Part shown: piece by piece, positions 1 through 12,890 of the stretch
How the letters are laid out: every line of letters starts with the position of its first letter
How positions within the stretch are numbered: the first letter of the stretch is position 1
Assembly (NCBI GenBank): GCA_903813345.2
Contig: CAIIXF020000002.1
Span: 11,302,150-11,366,149 of the forward strand
Source: Owenia fusiformis
Lineage: Eukaryota; Annelida; Polychaeta; Sabellida; Oweniidae
Direction: 5' to 3'
Length of the DNA: 64,000 bases
The notes under the pieces: model-generated
Seen by the model: the letters and a program-made list of their open reading frames with translations, nothing else
Databases searched by the model: none
Told to the model about the DNA's origin: nothing
Translations under genes and position numbers: made by a program

Positions 1-215
1 GTCGTACGTCACACTGCTACTAGCCAGTCTTTTGCAATTTTGTGAGAGATTTAAATATATATTTTAGAGTATGCTCTTGAATGAATTAATGAATGATGTT
101 CCCGTTCGTGATATATTTTATATCTTGTTCGTTTTAAATCTCCGGTGCAGTTTGTGCTCTGAACGAAAGGTCAATTTTCCGACCAGTCGTACGTAGCGCT
201 GGAAGCAGCATGATA

Positions 216-903
216 TTTGCTTTAACAACCGGTTATCTTGGTATAACAATTGTTGCTTTAGAACCGGTTGTCTTGGTATAACAATTGTTGCTTTAAGAAC
301 CGGTTGTCCTGGTATAACAATTGTTGCTTTAGGAACCGGTTGCCTTGGTATAACAATTGTTGCTTTAGTAACCGGTTGCTTTGGTATAACAATTGTTGCT
401 TTAGGAACTGGTTGCCTTGGAATAACAATTGTTGCTTTAGGAACCAGTTGCCTTGGTTTAACAATTGTTGCTTTAATAACCGGTTGTCCTGGTATAACAA
501 TTGTTGCTTTAGGAACCGGTTGTCCTGGTATAACAATTGTTGCTTTAGGAACCGGTTGCCTTGGTATAACAATTGTTGCTTTAGGAACCGGTTCCCTTGG
601 TATAACAATTGTTGCTTTAGAAACCGATTGCCTTGGTATAATAATTGTTGCTTTAGGAACTGGTTGCCTTGGTATAACAATTGTTGCTTTAAGAATCGCT
701 TGTCCTGGTATAACAATCGTTGCTTTAGGAACCGGTTGTCTTGGTATAACAATTGTTGCTTTAAGAACCGGTTATCCTGGTATAACAATTGTTGCTATAG
801 GAACCGGTTGCCTTGGTATAACAATTGTTGCTTTAGGAACTGGTTGCCGTGGTATAACAATTGTTGCTTTAGGAATCGGTTGTCTTGGTATTACAATTGA
901 TGC
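216..903. repeat. 36-bp minisatellite, about 19 copies
   Basis: A 36-bp unit is repeated head to tail about 19 times with scattered substitutions. Each unit holds two short perfect palindromes, AACAATTGTT and AACCGGTT. Because 36 is a multiple of three, the array stays open as a 12-residue repeat on both strands. I read those long open frames as a by-product: neither has unique flanking sequence, and there is no domain. Confidence 0.95.
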
Positions 904-2398
904 TTATATGACTTGCACAGACCTTGGGACAATTTGGGAAATGTGGGGTAATCTCAGCTTTAAGCGTTGATATCTGCCATATTTAAAAAGCTAACTATGT
1001 GTTTTATATATCATTTTGAAGTATGTTTTATTTGCATTTGAGTGAAATTATTTTTCCTTGAAAAGTTTGATGGAATCTACCACATTTCTAAAGTTAAATA
1101 TACTCAGACATCGTTAAATAAGTTGTAAGACGTAACATTACGGTTACACGGTTCGTTGAAATTGAGATGATTTTTTTTTAATAATGATCAGAATCTCAGA
1201 AAAATTTCAAATTTTATTCAATGGAATATGTTCATTTATGACGACACAACTGCGTAACGGCTTCAGTTCGAATTATCCCATATGAACGCTTTTAAAATTT
1301 TCAAAATTGTGTAAGGTTGAGAAGGCGAAGCGGACGAGCAATAAGTGTACCTTGATTTAACCTTCTAACTTAGGTCGGATTGAAAATAATTAACTGCACA
1401 ATATTGTCAGGGCGAAATTGACGAAACAATAACCGGTTTGTTTATTTCGGAAATAATTTTAAAAAATAACAGCTGATTCTCCAAAATGTGACGCATCGAT
1501 TTTTATCACAAATTCCATACATTTCAATTTTTACTAACGCCCCAAATAGATTTCCTGACCGTTTTTCAAAATATAAAAACATTTTAAAGATATTGTACTC
1601 GAGATCTTGCTACCCTGTGAATTTTATCATAAGATAAGGACAAAGTATTTTCTTAATGGGTTAACTAGACTTGAAAAAAATGTGACGCTTGTCATTTTTG
1701 ACGTTAGACTTGGCTATTTGCGCTCTTTACTGCTCATTGTTATGTTTTGGTATTTTGGCGTCATAATGTTACGCTTATTGTCCCCAGTTTCGCGCGACGT
1801 GAATTTACAATTATGTAAACCATTGGGACCTTAACATATTATGATTATTGTAGTTTTTCTTATTTCGAATTTTATATTTCAGGCCTGGGGGTAATGTTTA
1901 TATCCACAAATTCCTATAAACGCCTGTTGCATTCACAAATGTATGCGAGCTTGCACACAGCAAACAAAATGCTAATGCAATACGCAAGGTGGGATTGTGA
2001 AGGACTGTGGATGAAATGTGTGAAGATTATCATGAAATGACGCATCTAAACATTGTTTCTCTGAATGTTAAAATTCAATGCTTCGACTTCGCACATACGA
2101 TCAGGTTTCAATGGAGTTAAGTCACCAAAGGCAATTACTAAAATAAAGATAACATTACTTCCTGTTATAAGTTGCCAAATGGTTGTATGGGCACGTCATC
2201 ACAATTTTCTTTATTTATTCCTATTTTCTCACTCAGTTTTTGGGGTGGTCTTTTCTGGGCCCAAATATTTTAGGAGCCCGATAAATTGGCCTTATTGGGC
2301 ATAATAAATGGGTCTTTTATTTTCAAAATTTGGGCTTACTATTTGGCAATAGGGGTCCACATTTTTTCCGACTTCAAATATGTCCCACTTTGTTGGTT
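904..2398. other. AT-rich non-coding stretch
   Basis: I see no gene, RNA or clear repeat here. The only open frames are short (under 80 codons) and show no recognisable composition. Confidence 0.6.
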
Positions 2399-2572
2399 CC
2401 CGATGTAAAAGGGTGAGTGGTCCTATGAAATTTTGGTCCTCTTCTCTATTGATTTATATGGTGACCTAACCTAACAATTATTTTCCTTATTATTTATACA
2501 CAGTAAGGACCAGTAAGGGTCGTAAGGAAATGAGACCATTATCCCCGGGGACCATAATTTCTTTTACACCGG
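2399..2572. mobile_element. MITE, CCCGGTGTAAAAG family, copy 1
   Basis: A 174-bp element starts with CCCGATGTAAAAG and ends with CTTTTACACCGG, which are inverted copies of each other. Its interior contains the family core (CTATTGATTTATATGGTGACC, AGGACCAGTAAGG, GGGGACCATAATTTC) shared with the copies at 6575-6730 and 28556-28727. There is no coding capacity. The superfamily is not identified. Confidence 0.8.
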
Positions 2573-4018
2573 TAATTCCTGTGATTTTTAGGCCATCCGT
2601 TTACGTAACCTAAAGGGGCAACGAGGTCTGTAGAGAAAATCCGAACATATTTAGCTATCAGGCCAACATTTGCCTAAACAAAGATTTTTAAGATCCATCA
2701 TGTTTCAAGAGGAATATCAGCTGAAATAATGTTCATCTTGGGGGTTTATTTGGAGATTACGAAGAAAGGAAATACGTATTCGTTTTCGTAACTCACTTTA
2801 TGAGTTCCTCCACAGTGCTAATGCGCACGCAATCAGGTCTTAAAATAACTCGAAAAGCTAAAGGTGTTTGGCTTGTGAACGTGTAGTATTATGACCCCAG
2901 AGATTGTTGCCCTCAATTGGTTTTCCAGACCCGGATTTCCAGAGATCTAATTACGACTATATTTTCTTATACATTTATGCTAAAGGGGCCAAGTACACGC
3001 TAGGCGAAGTGGGTAAGCTAAAATCAAGCAGAATTGAGAACTAATTCTCGAAGAACCATTATTCGAGATCTTCACGTAGAAGCTATAAAAATGCGAAGCT
3101 GAACTCCAGGGCGGATCGAGGTTACCATATAAATCAATGGAAAGTAGGACCATAAGTTGATAGGACCTATCATTTTACACCGGATTTCCACTGTATAATT
3201 GACGTTTGGAACAAGGGATTTGATTGGTTTCTGCAAACCGCCGCTTTCAACTTGCCAAAGAAATACAGATGTCTACAGCAACTGTTTTTACGCAGTATTG
3301 TCGAAATTATCGGGTAAAGATTTGAAATAATCAACGATCTACGTTTCAGAAACACATATTGGAGAAAATTCTGGAGAGATTTGTTGATAAAATTCGGTAC
3401 CATTAAGAGAACTCCGAGACGTACCGAGACGGAAAGGTTTTGAAAAAAATTCAGTTGGGGATGTCACCCGGTTTCTTTTAGATTACGTATCCCTCGGCCA
3501 ACGGTGATCAGTTTAAATGTCCAGGATAAACAGAAACACATGGTCAGCTACAAGTGAGATACAGTCTAATGCTATGTTTGTTAATCTAGGAGACCGATAA
3601 GAGATGGCTGAAATTTTCAGAATTTGATTTGAAATTAGTGGTCAATATGGATTCATGAACCACTGTAAGAGAAATAATTTGTAATTCATAATAATCCTTT
3701 TATGGAAGAAAGTTTGAAATGTTTCTCATTTTGTTTGAACTTTGTTGGTTTGCCCAACAGCTTTTATTGCGTCAAAGTGAGAAGGATGACCTCGGCAATA
3801 TGTCAGATATAGTTACGAAAACCTCTTCACCATTATCCTTGCCCCTTTATTTTCTTCACTTCTAACCCTATCCATGAATTGGTCAAATTCACTACCATAT
3901 GCATATGCTGTCAACTTGAGCCTTTTTGACTTTTCTGATTCTTAAAATCCTGCCAAACACCCTAATTTCCCATGTTTCTAGGTCTTCATGTATGGTCACC
4001 TTAATTGAAATATATAGA
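2573..4018. other. Non-coding stretch
   Basis: Apart from the truncated MITE listed separately, I see no gene or repeat structure that I can support. Confidence 0.5.
3121..3183 (-). mobile_element. Truncated MITE, CCCGGTGTAAAAG family
   Basis: Read on the minus strand, it begins with CCGGTGTAAAATG and runs through the family core up to CCATTGATTTATATGGTAAC, where it stops. It is one end of the family seen complete at 28556-28727, inserted in the opposite orientation. Confidence 0.7.
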
Positions 4019-4162
4019 GATTATCCTATATGAGGTTCGGGATATTGGGATTATCCCGAGGCCAATATAATATATCTGCCCGAGGGCCATAGGTCCCGAG
4101 GGTAGATATATTATATTGGCCAAGGGATAATCAAAATATCCTGAACCGACTATAGGATGATC
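4019..4162. repeat. Imperfect 144-bp palindrome
   Basis: GATTATCCTATATGAGGTTCGG at the left pairs with CCGACTATAGGATGATC at the right. The inner arms (GGCCAATATAATATATC and GATATATTATATTGGCC) pair around a short CCCGAGGGCCATAGGTCCCGAG centre. It looks like a foldback MITE. No coding capacity. Confidence 0.75.
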
Positions 4163-4935
4163 TGTTTATCCCATACCAATCACATTTTCCAATTGGCCAC
4201 AGTTCAGAAACTTTGCAACCAACCGTGGAATTATTTTAAAATATTCATGTCCAGTTTTGTATTCTTGTCCGGATTTTTGATATTAACGGGGCATACAGCT
4301 CCTTCCCTTCTTTAAAGCATCAAACAGATCGCGATATTTTTCTACGTTTTTCTCCATTGTCGTTTACAGTATGCGAACGTTACAAAAACGAACCAATATG
4401 GGAACAGCGATTATGACGTAGCGGGCAGATATACTATATCTGCCCGCTCGGAGCGGGACGTAAAGCTATATCTGCCCGCTGATGAAAATATAAGTTTTTA
4501 CAAACCGGCTTTATGTACCTGTAACACGTCCAAGTATGGGATAAATATATTTATCCTATGCCAAGTAGAGATTTAGGGAGATAAGTTGGTAAGATATATC
4601 CCGTATCCTGATTTTGAGGTTTCCATATCCAGAACCTCCATATCTCCCGCTTCGGTGTATATCTTCCCGCTTCGGTGCATATCTTCCCGCTTCCGGTAAG
4701 TAGTGGAAATGCAATAAAAATGACTTTGCATATGAATGATTTGTTTATTTTTACACCTTGTACTATTGAAATGACCATATGCCCCTGAAAACTCTACTTG
4801 GTATAGGATAAAGCAGTTATGTACGGTCGGTTTGAATATTGGGTTCATCCCTCGTGAGATATGCACATCTACCTTCGGTTCCTACGGTCCCTCAGGTAGA
4901 TATGCATATCTCCCTATGGATAAACCCCATATCCA
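4163..4935. repeat. Region of small hairpins related to the 4.0-kb palindrome
   Basis: It contains a run of short inverted and direct repeats with shared vocabulary: GCGGGCAGATATACTATATC with its complement near 4425-4480, GGATAAATATATTTATCC near 4543, three copies of ATCTTCCCGCTTC-type sequence near 4650-4695, and AGATATGCACATCTACC pairing with GGTAGATATGCATATCT near 4858-4910. It looks like a composite of decayed foldback elements. Confidence 0.55.
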
Positions 4936-5784
4936 AAACCTCCCAGTTCATAACCCTTTTTTATATATAATGTGATTTATTTATACTGATGCCCTTTTAA
5001 GGCCAATCGTTCTTCCAACAATTGCAATCTTCAATTGCAGTAAAAGTACATGTAGCCTAGTTATTAAGTAAAGAAAAAATAAAACTACATTCTTTAATTG
5101 ACATATTTGTTATTTGTTATAAGGATCTTATTTCTACCGATCATTAGATTATGTATCATGTCAGCCGTTTCTTTGATATTTTCCCTCACTCGTCAACTAG
5201 TCAATAGAAAAATTGTATTTTGGTTAAACATTCTCTCCAGGTTTTTCAAGTTGTTTCTCTATTTGTTTACATTTGAATAAAAAATGTGTGTCATCTTCTA
5301 AAACCGAGGCCTTACATATTTTACAAATCGACTATTTAGATCAATAATGGGTCTTGCATATAGACCTCTCTCTATTTCAAGAAAGTGGGCGCTTATAAAT
5401 ACGTAGTCTAGCTATAGAGGTATTTTGAATTAGAAAAGGTCGTGTCTGAAAGATATTGTTCAAATCGAAAGCGTGTTTTAGTTGTTTAAATCTAAGCTTC
5501 CCCTCATTCCCACTCACTAATAAAATTTTCTCGGCAACTGTGTGATGAATCTATCGTTACGAAGGTACAAAAATATAAAAAAGATCAAGTAAATGTTATC
5601 CGAATGCTAAGCAATTCAAGGTAGCATGTCAAAAGATCCTATACCGGAGCAACGCAATGAGAACTTCAAAACGTTTTTAAGAAAAATGAGGAGCAATTTG
5701 ACTAGTTATTTTTCAGCAATAGATGATCCAAATTATTCGAAAAGTTTACTTGAGGCACTTTAGGGTAACTGAATATGTAGGAGA
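4936..5784. other. AT-rich non-coding stretch
   Basis: I see no supported gene. It may be the decayed downstream part of the LINE relic that follows, but I cannot read a frame through it. Confidence 0.4.
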
Positions 5785-6574
5785 TTGGTCTCATACTATG
5801 TGTATATTTTTGAATTAAGGACAAAAAACAATATCAATGTAAAAGTCACTTATTTATCCATTTCCAAGCAAAAATACTTTTCCGTATTTATTCTAACAAT
5901 ATCACCTCCAATGAATGGATTTTCAATATTTGGGAAGCATGAAATTAACAAATTAATTAGACACATAGAGCTACTTCGATTGCAATCACCTGTATACTAT
6001 CACATGTATCATCGCTGTAGGTACCAGATTCTCTTGGGCTACTTTGTACAAATTTTCAATGAGTTTGGTTCATCAGTTGCCAAAAAATACTTGTCAAAAA
6101 GTGATTCATTTTTGGGACAACTGATATACATCATTACACCATATTTCCGAACCGTATAAAGCGATGGATTTCATAAGTTGATTATACAATGCAATTTCAT
6201 GACGATTTCATGTCTGTGTGCCGCTTTAAACATGTAATGAATTTATTTGCTCGATCCCCAATCACTGACGATTGCTAAATATGTATACTTTTGAACATAT
6301 TGTTTATTCTAATCATTCATTTTGGGATTATTCTTGACAAACGTTGCCACATTTCCAGAATTCCATGATTTTTGTTTTATAAATGTTAATTTCAAGTTTC
6401 CAGACATTACATAAAGACTCAAGAGTGTTTAGTTTTAGTTGCATTCCTTCTTGGTAGTATTAAATATAACTAAATCGTCTGCAAAGAGCATATTGCTAAC
6501 ATTTTGAGTTTCTAGGGATGGAGATTTCCCAATATTATCAAACTTCTTTATTGATATAACAGAGCAATTCGTGA
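5785..6574 (-). pseudogene. Decayed LINE reverse transcriptase
   Basis: On the minus strand, 6570 to about 6450 reads without a stop through SNMLFADDLVIFNTTKKE, which contains the FADD form of the reverse transcriptase active-site motif (YADD/FADD) and its usual hydrophobic context. Downstream, near 6170-6135, a different frame gives MKSIALYGSEIW, the ALYGSEIW motif that follows the RT palm and thumb in CR1/RTE-like LINEs. Between and after these are many stops and frameshifts, so this is a dead fragment. Its upstream edge is cut exactly where the MITE at 6575-6730 sits, so the N-terminal RT motifs are missing. The clade is not assigned. Confidence 0.75.
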
Positions 6575-6730
6575 CAGGTGTAAAAGGGTAAGAGGTCCTT
6601 CCAAATTATGGTGCTACTCTCCATTGATTTATATGGTGACCTAAATACAACACTTTCCCTCATTATCTTATACGCAATCAGGGCCAGTAAGGGGACCATA
6701 ATCCCTGGGGGACCATTTCTTTCACACCTG
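6575..6730. mobile_element. MITE, CCCGGTGTAAAAG family, copy 2
   Basis: A 156-bp element with termini CAGGTGTAAAAG and CTTTCACACCTG and the same internal core as the other copies (CTCCATTGATTTATATGG, AGGGCCAGTAAGG, CCCTGGGGGACCA). It abuts the LINE relic on its left. Confidence 0.8.
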
Positions 6731-8639
6731 CATCAGATACAGGGTGACCCAAAAAAATGCAACCCTCTATTTCTTCAATATTTTTCTTAAATGGAGATAA
6801 ATTGCTCCGAGATTTGGCACACAAGGACTTCATCCAATGTGGGATCCAATGTGGGATCCTCTGGCAAAGTTTTAATAATCATAGTCTTATATTGATAGAA
6901 TTATGGTTGTTTCAAAATATGCTCCAGATATACCTGAAGTTTAGGTAATATATTCCTTCCGGGTATCTGGCCTTGAGGATACGATTTTACGCCGATCGAA
7001 GACAATCTCCTCATACCGAAATTTAATTGGTATTGAAATAGCACAAAACGGTGGTAATAGTATAGTATCTGTATAGCTGAATAAAGCTTAAATAATAGAT
7101 GTCACCCTTGTTTGTATTTCATTTGCTTGGGCTAAACTTCTATTGACTTTAATGCTAGAAACTTGCATAGTCACTTGATTTCATGATTTATCAAAACGCG
7201 TTGGTGGAATCTGTCTGAAACTTGAATGGCATACTATTGTATGACCCTGTCAATGTACGTATTGTGATTAAGCATGAAAATGTTGGTAGTCATACAAATA
7301 AACCAAGGTTTTAAAGAATTATAGCATTACATCAATGGAGATTTGTTCCAAGTTGTTTTAAATGCCATGGAAAATGATTTAAAAGACATAACCGTGTAAA
7401 TCAAAGTTTTCTTGGAGAAAACGTTCCACTGACATCAAATATGCTATTAAAAAGAAAGAAAACTAAGTCATTAGGGGTAATAAGTGCAAATCTCATGAAA
7501 ACAAGAATTTGCGAGATTTCAAAGCTATTTAGAAATTCCTATATGGGATGACGTGTAGGCGAATGGTTCACTGGCCGAAAATTATTGGCGACATCTATTT
7601 ATTCATATTCATTCATCTATACGGCCCCGGCAGAGGGGGGATGGGCGAGATTTGTATTGGCACGTTCAATTACCAATTTTGTAAAGGGCCTCATTTATCA
7701 TTGACATTTCTCTCGGAATGCTCGCCGTTTTGTTAATATTCTCTGCAAGTTTGAATTGATTAACTTAAAATTCTTTTTAACTCATGTTAAACCGAAGCAA
7801 GAGATAATTTTAAAAAATGAAGGCTCGTGTGAAGGAGATGTTTGCAGTGTTGTAATGAATTGTATTGATAAATAGGGATGCTTACGTTTAACGCGGTTGT
7901 AATTTACCGAACGGCAAAAGTAGAAAAATCCGAACATTTTGAACTGATTAAGATCTTCAAATTGTGAAGGTCTGAGTACCTGGGCCTCTTAGAAAACATC
8001 CAAACATATCAAAAAGTGAAGATGGGTCAATTTGATTCTCGTTCTCCGAAGATATTTATAAAATAGTTAAATGTTCGAAGTTTTTAAATGCTGTAAATTG
8101 TTCACAATTCTAAATCAAGAAGTCGCTCGTATTTCTGTCGTATTTAGGAAATCATGTTGCCGAAAATCAGTGCACAGTTTTCATGGTGTTGTTGTAAAAT
8201 GTGCGTATATGTCTTTTGGAACCCTGTCTAACGCTGTCTTGTTATAAACTAACACCTTAGGATTAAACTTTTGCTCGAGGAATTAACTCATTTTCATCAA
8301 TAAATATTAACCCATCAAGTTCTCTACTAGTAAACTAACGTTTAAACCTCAGTCCATTGTCGTTATCACTTACTACTAAACCCAAGTGAGATATGGCTCT
8401 TGCCTCAGTATGAGCCAATAAACGTCATTTCTTTGATTTCAAATTTTACTTTGCGCATGCACAGTCCTAGGAGAGATCGTGGTCACGATTGTTCACATGA
8501 TCATAATTTGCACTTTGATTAGACATCATCATGCATTGCGAATCATAAATTAACAAAATTATTTCCATAAATACGAAGGAATACGACAGAATTATGGGAA
8601 CTACTCATTTCTCCTTACTCCTTATTGGAAGCTGAATAT
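6731..8639. other. Non-coding stretch with one TACAGGGTG end
   Basis: Near 6737 there is a single TACAGGGTGACCC followed by AAAAAAATGCAACCC, matching the terminus of the element at 35849-36771; no partner end was found. Otherwise I see no gene. A segment near 8575-8620 (GAATTATGGGAACTACTCAT) recurs diverged near 26365-26400. Confidence 0.5.
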
Positions 8640-8960
8640 AGATCTCCTGGAGAAATGTACTAATCAGGATTCTCGAAGACATGTTCAATAAGCTTGAAAG
8701 TTGATAACTGATCTCATAGACACGAACAGGGATCATTGGAACCCAACAACTTTGGATCCGAGGCATATTCAGTGGTAATTGGAGGACAACTATGGACCTT
8801 GGGCATAGTCAGTGATAATTTGAAGAGCACAACTGGATATCAGGCATATTCAATTGTAATTTAAAACGGAAAACTTTGGATCTCAAACATATTAAGTGGT
8901 CATTGGAAGCTGAAAACTATGGATCGCATGGAAACATGTAGATCGCGGTAAATCACAATA
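8640..8960. repeat. Degenerate tandem repeat, about 60-bp unit
   Basis: About five diverged units share the pattern GGATC...AGGCATATTCAGTGGTAATT...GGA..ACAACTATGGA. They are too diverged for a precise period. No coding capacity. Confidence 0.55.
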
Positions 8961-11900
8961 TACATCAAAACTTAATTTATTTTTTAAAACATCACAATTT
9001 TAATGTGAAATCACAAGCCTTCTTGTTACATTCCATTAGAGTTCACAAAAACCAAATTGGGAATTTCTGCTGAATCAAGAAATAATAGGACTTTTGTCAG
9101 GTGTCCAAATTATAAATAATCTGAACTGACCAAAACCTCTACTACCAACTATTGATTTATCTAGACAGCAACTACTCTGTTGAAAGTATTACTTAAACAG
9201 TATTTAATAGATTAAAAACTCACAATTCATCAGATCACTAACATAAATGTTACTTCTGTTCGAAATTGGGTTCAATTTCTGCAATATTTTCTCAGAGAAC
9301 TGAGGAGTTTACAAGAAACCCAAATTTTATGCCATCTTTTGAGACATAAATGCTTTTGGAAAGTGGCTTTGGTAAGTCATTTGATTATTTCATGAATTTT
9401 GAATGAACTTACATTAAAGAATAATGACCAGTTTTAACATTAAGGAATATGCATATAGCTTTTGTCATACAGTTCATAGGTTATTCTAGAACATACATTC
9501 ATTGTTTCAATTTACATTAAGACATTGAGAGGCAAGTTGTGCCACAGAGGATATGATAATGATCCCTCCAATGTAAGGATTGTACATAATTTGTAATCAC
9601 AGTTCTTTCAAGAGTTTCTCCACCATTGTCAGTCTAGGTAACAGTCATGAGTGGTGTCACGAGAGTTACACCATCATTGTTGTATATGTATTAACAGAGT
9701 TATTAATGGTGCCAAATACAAAAGACTACGATGATAATGTTCTTCTCTCCAAGTTGAGGATCTCATACAATATGTAATTGCAGTCCATAACTTTGTTACA
9801 CAAAATTGTTGCAAACGCCTATCACTTGAACCAGTAACAACATGCTTTGTAGATACAGACACTGCAAACGGCAGCCGCAGACTGGATCTCTGTGGTTCTC
9901 TGTCGATCTTCTCTGTCACTTCATTTACAGGATAGACATTGTTACGACCTGAAAGTACTTGAAAAAAAGAGGAAAAAGTCAGCAAGGAGGATTTGACTTT
10001 TTCCTTAAAAGGAATAGGTGAATATATCCATATCTCTGGAATGACCATTTTTAGATATGAGTATATTTATATATTGCTTTCAAGACTATGCATTCACATG
10101 CAAATGTCACCACCGGCCATTTGTTTAAGAAGCAATTTGTAACAGTAGCTTAACACGAATTGCTGACTGCCATCCATGAAGTAGTTTTATCCACTAAATA
10201 GAGAATATCACACTATCTCACAACTCCTGGTGGTGACATAAAAAATCAAATCATTGCTGAGTAAGTACAGTTGAATGAAAACTATGAATAAAAATCGTAT
10301 GATTGCTGAATTAATTGGCAAATTAGTAATTCTATAGCTAGCATTATAGTAATCAAACAAATGATCAAGACCAAATTGATTGAATTTAAACTATTTTCCC
10401 TGTTTAGTTACCAAAGTCTCAGAATGAAAAATTACCAAACACATGCAAACAGTGTTCCCTGTGTAGCAACCAAGGCCCGATTCGCTGAAAAAAAGAAAAA
10501 ATATATGTAATGCATGTTAATCTTATTATTCCAATTCAAATAAATTGCCAAAAAAGAATTTGGAGGGGTGGAGTAAGGTAGTAATAGATTTTAACTAGTC
10601 AATACAATACTGCTTGCAGCACTGTAGCCATTGTGTGGCTGCTACCAAGTTCATTCTTCTGGCTAAATTGTGATTTTGTGCAAGGAGAAAATCGATTTAT
10701 TAGTATCTTCTATGCAATAGTAGTAGTTGTTGTCCAAAGCAGTAGAAGTCAGCATCTCTCTTAAAACCACCTATATTAAGAAAAGTTGTTTTAATGACTA
10801 CCTTAACTCCAAAGCAAGCAAGGGATTATCATTTGCAAAACCTGAACAATTTGCTTTAAACAATCAGAGTCTAGGTCATAAATACCTATACAGTTGATTG
10901 CTTTTTGGACCAAATCATGGTCACATTTACACTGACCTCAACACAAGAAAAAAATAGTTGAAAACTAAAAATTGGCTACAAATAGGCTACAACACAGAGA
11001 ACCATCTTCCAGCTCGCACCAAAAAAAGAATTGAAAATTGAAACCTAAAAACTGAGACTAACATACTTAGTATGTTAACTCTCAGGTGAAAGTGAACTTA
11101 TAAAAACAATATGAAGACAACATTTCCAAATATGGCGCACATCTCTTCCATTTTGAAATGAACCATTGGTGGATTCCACTATTCTTTCATTTCAGAACAT
11201 AGAACCTGTTAGGAAGCTTTCAAGCCAACCACACCTTAACAAAAGATCAAACATTGGGTGACCGTCCCCTCGCTCATGCTGTATGCTGTCCAGAGAGATT
11301 AAGAAGAATTACAAGAATGCCATCCTTGGCCATGCACCATTAGGATACATCACATTAAAAAGATGAAATACAAGACCAGACCACTATCAATTCCTGATAG
11401 TATCTTTACTGTAACACTGATGAGCAATGTCTACCTACCTAAAGAGTACAAGGTAACATGTATCAACTCCAATGCCGTTCCTGTACAGTAACCACGTGAA
11501 CCCTAGCTGCGTCCTCACAAGATCTTAAGAATCACACTATACTCGTCATAGCCAACTAATCGACACTGATGCTTGAAAGCAAAAATGAGTGGACCATCAC
11601 CAGAATTCACCGAGACCCCTCGGGAACTATCAAATGCACACCGGCACCACAGCAATACACTGACCTACATCCTGGTGGGTGCAGGTCGACCACGTTTACT
11701 AACGAGTAACTGTGGCTTTCATCGGCCATCAGAATATAGGCGAAACAAGAACCAAGTTCAACAATAAGAGTCCAACATGGAAACTGTTGGGTTGGGACTT
11801 ACAAGGAATTGATACCTGAAACCCATGCATCTAGAGATTGATAGACACTGATCATCAGAATCACAGTGGAGATACCACAAGGAACATCAAATGGTATGAT

Positions 11901-12300
11901 CAAGTAAGCCAGAGCTCTCAATGCAATGGATCAGAATGACCCATGCTCAACGATGTCATTCTTAGATATTCCTCAAAATCAATCGGGACAACATAAAACA
12001 TGAACAAAGGAAGGCCTCCCAATACTTGATCTCGTGTTAAGACATGTTTAGCCATCCAGCTTCATAGCAGACTCCACATTCCTCCACTCCAGAATAATGG
12101 GCTGGCCAACAAAATCCACCGGTTCATTCAAAATGGAAGGTGCCCCACTAAACGAGAAGAACCTGCCTCCCAACCCATAGATGGAAATTATTGTCTAGCT
12201 GGAGATGACCCTTTAAATGACATAAAAAATACAACATAAAAAATACAACATAAAAAATCAAGATTACTTAACTTGGGTGACAGGAACATTGCAACACATC
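8961..12300. other. Non-coding stretch, no supported gene
   Basis: Open frames are short and of ordinary composition. One minus-strand frame (9674-10048) contains an exon-like segment, possibly bounded by an AG acceptor near 9953, but no family is recognised. Near 12222-12260 a 16-bp unit (ACATAAAAAATACA) repeats three times. Confidence 0.4.
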
Positions 12301-12589
12301 AGGGGTCGTGTTAAAGTAGTTTCCAGTATACGGGTCATCTTGGCTTGGCTTCCCATGTGTGGCTCACACTCCAGCAGGTGATTAATCTTCCAGAGGGCGG
12401 CTTGGTTTTCAGTCGGTAGGTCATCTTCACTTGGATTCCTATGGTGGCTAGGTTTCCATTTGTGGCTCGATGCTTATCTTCGAGCAGTTGACTCATCTTC
12501 CAGAGGGCAGCCTGACTTCCTGTAGGATGACCATCTTGGCTTGACTTCCCATTGATGGCTAGGTTTCCATTTGTGGCTTGATGCTTATT

Positions 12590-12890
12590 TGTGGCTCATC
12601 TTCCAGCAGGCGACTCATCTTCCAGCAGGCGACTCATCTTCCAGCAGGCGACTCATCTTCCAGCAGGCGACTCATCTTCCAGCAGGCGACTCATCTTCCA
12701 GCAGGCGACTCATCTTCCAGCAGGCGACTCATCTTCCAGCAGGCGACTCATCTCCAGCAGGCGACTCATCTTCCAGCAGGCGACTCATCTTCCAGCAGGC
12801 GACTCATCTTCCAGCAGGCGACTCATCTTCCAGCAGGTGACTCAGCTCCCAGCAAGTGACTCATCTTCCAGCAGGTGACTCATTTCCAGA
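12590..12890. repeat. 19-bp minisatellite, about 15 copies
   Basis: The unit CTCATCTTCCAGCAGGCGA repeats almost without change, with one unit deleted by one base near 12751. Diverged relatives (catcttggcttgacttcc, catttgtggctc) flank it from about 12340 to 13030. Because 19 is not a multiple of three, all three forward frames read the same peptide in turn and none is a gene. Confidence 0.95.

Noticed and set aside
258-900. Long open frames on both strands over 216-903
   Set aside because: They are produced by a 36-bp tandem repeat; there is no unique sequence or domain and no start context.
12571-12878. Three overlapping forward frames with the same repeated peptide
   Set aside because: A 19-bp repeat reads the same peptide in each frame in turn.
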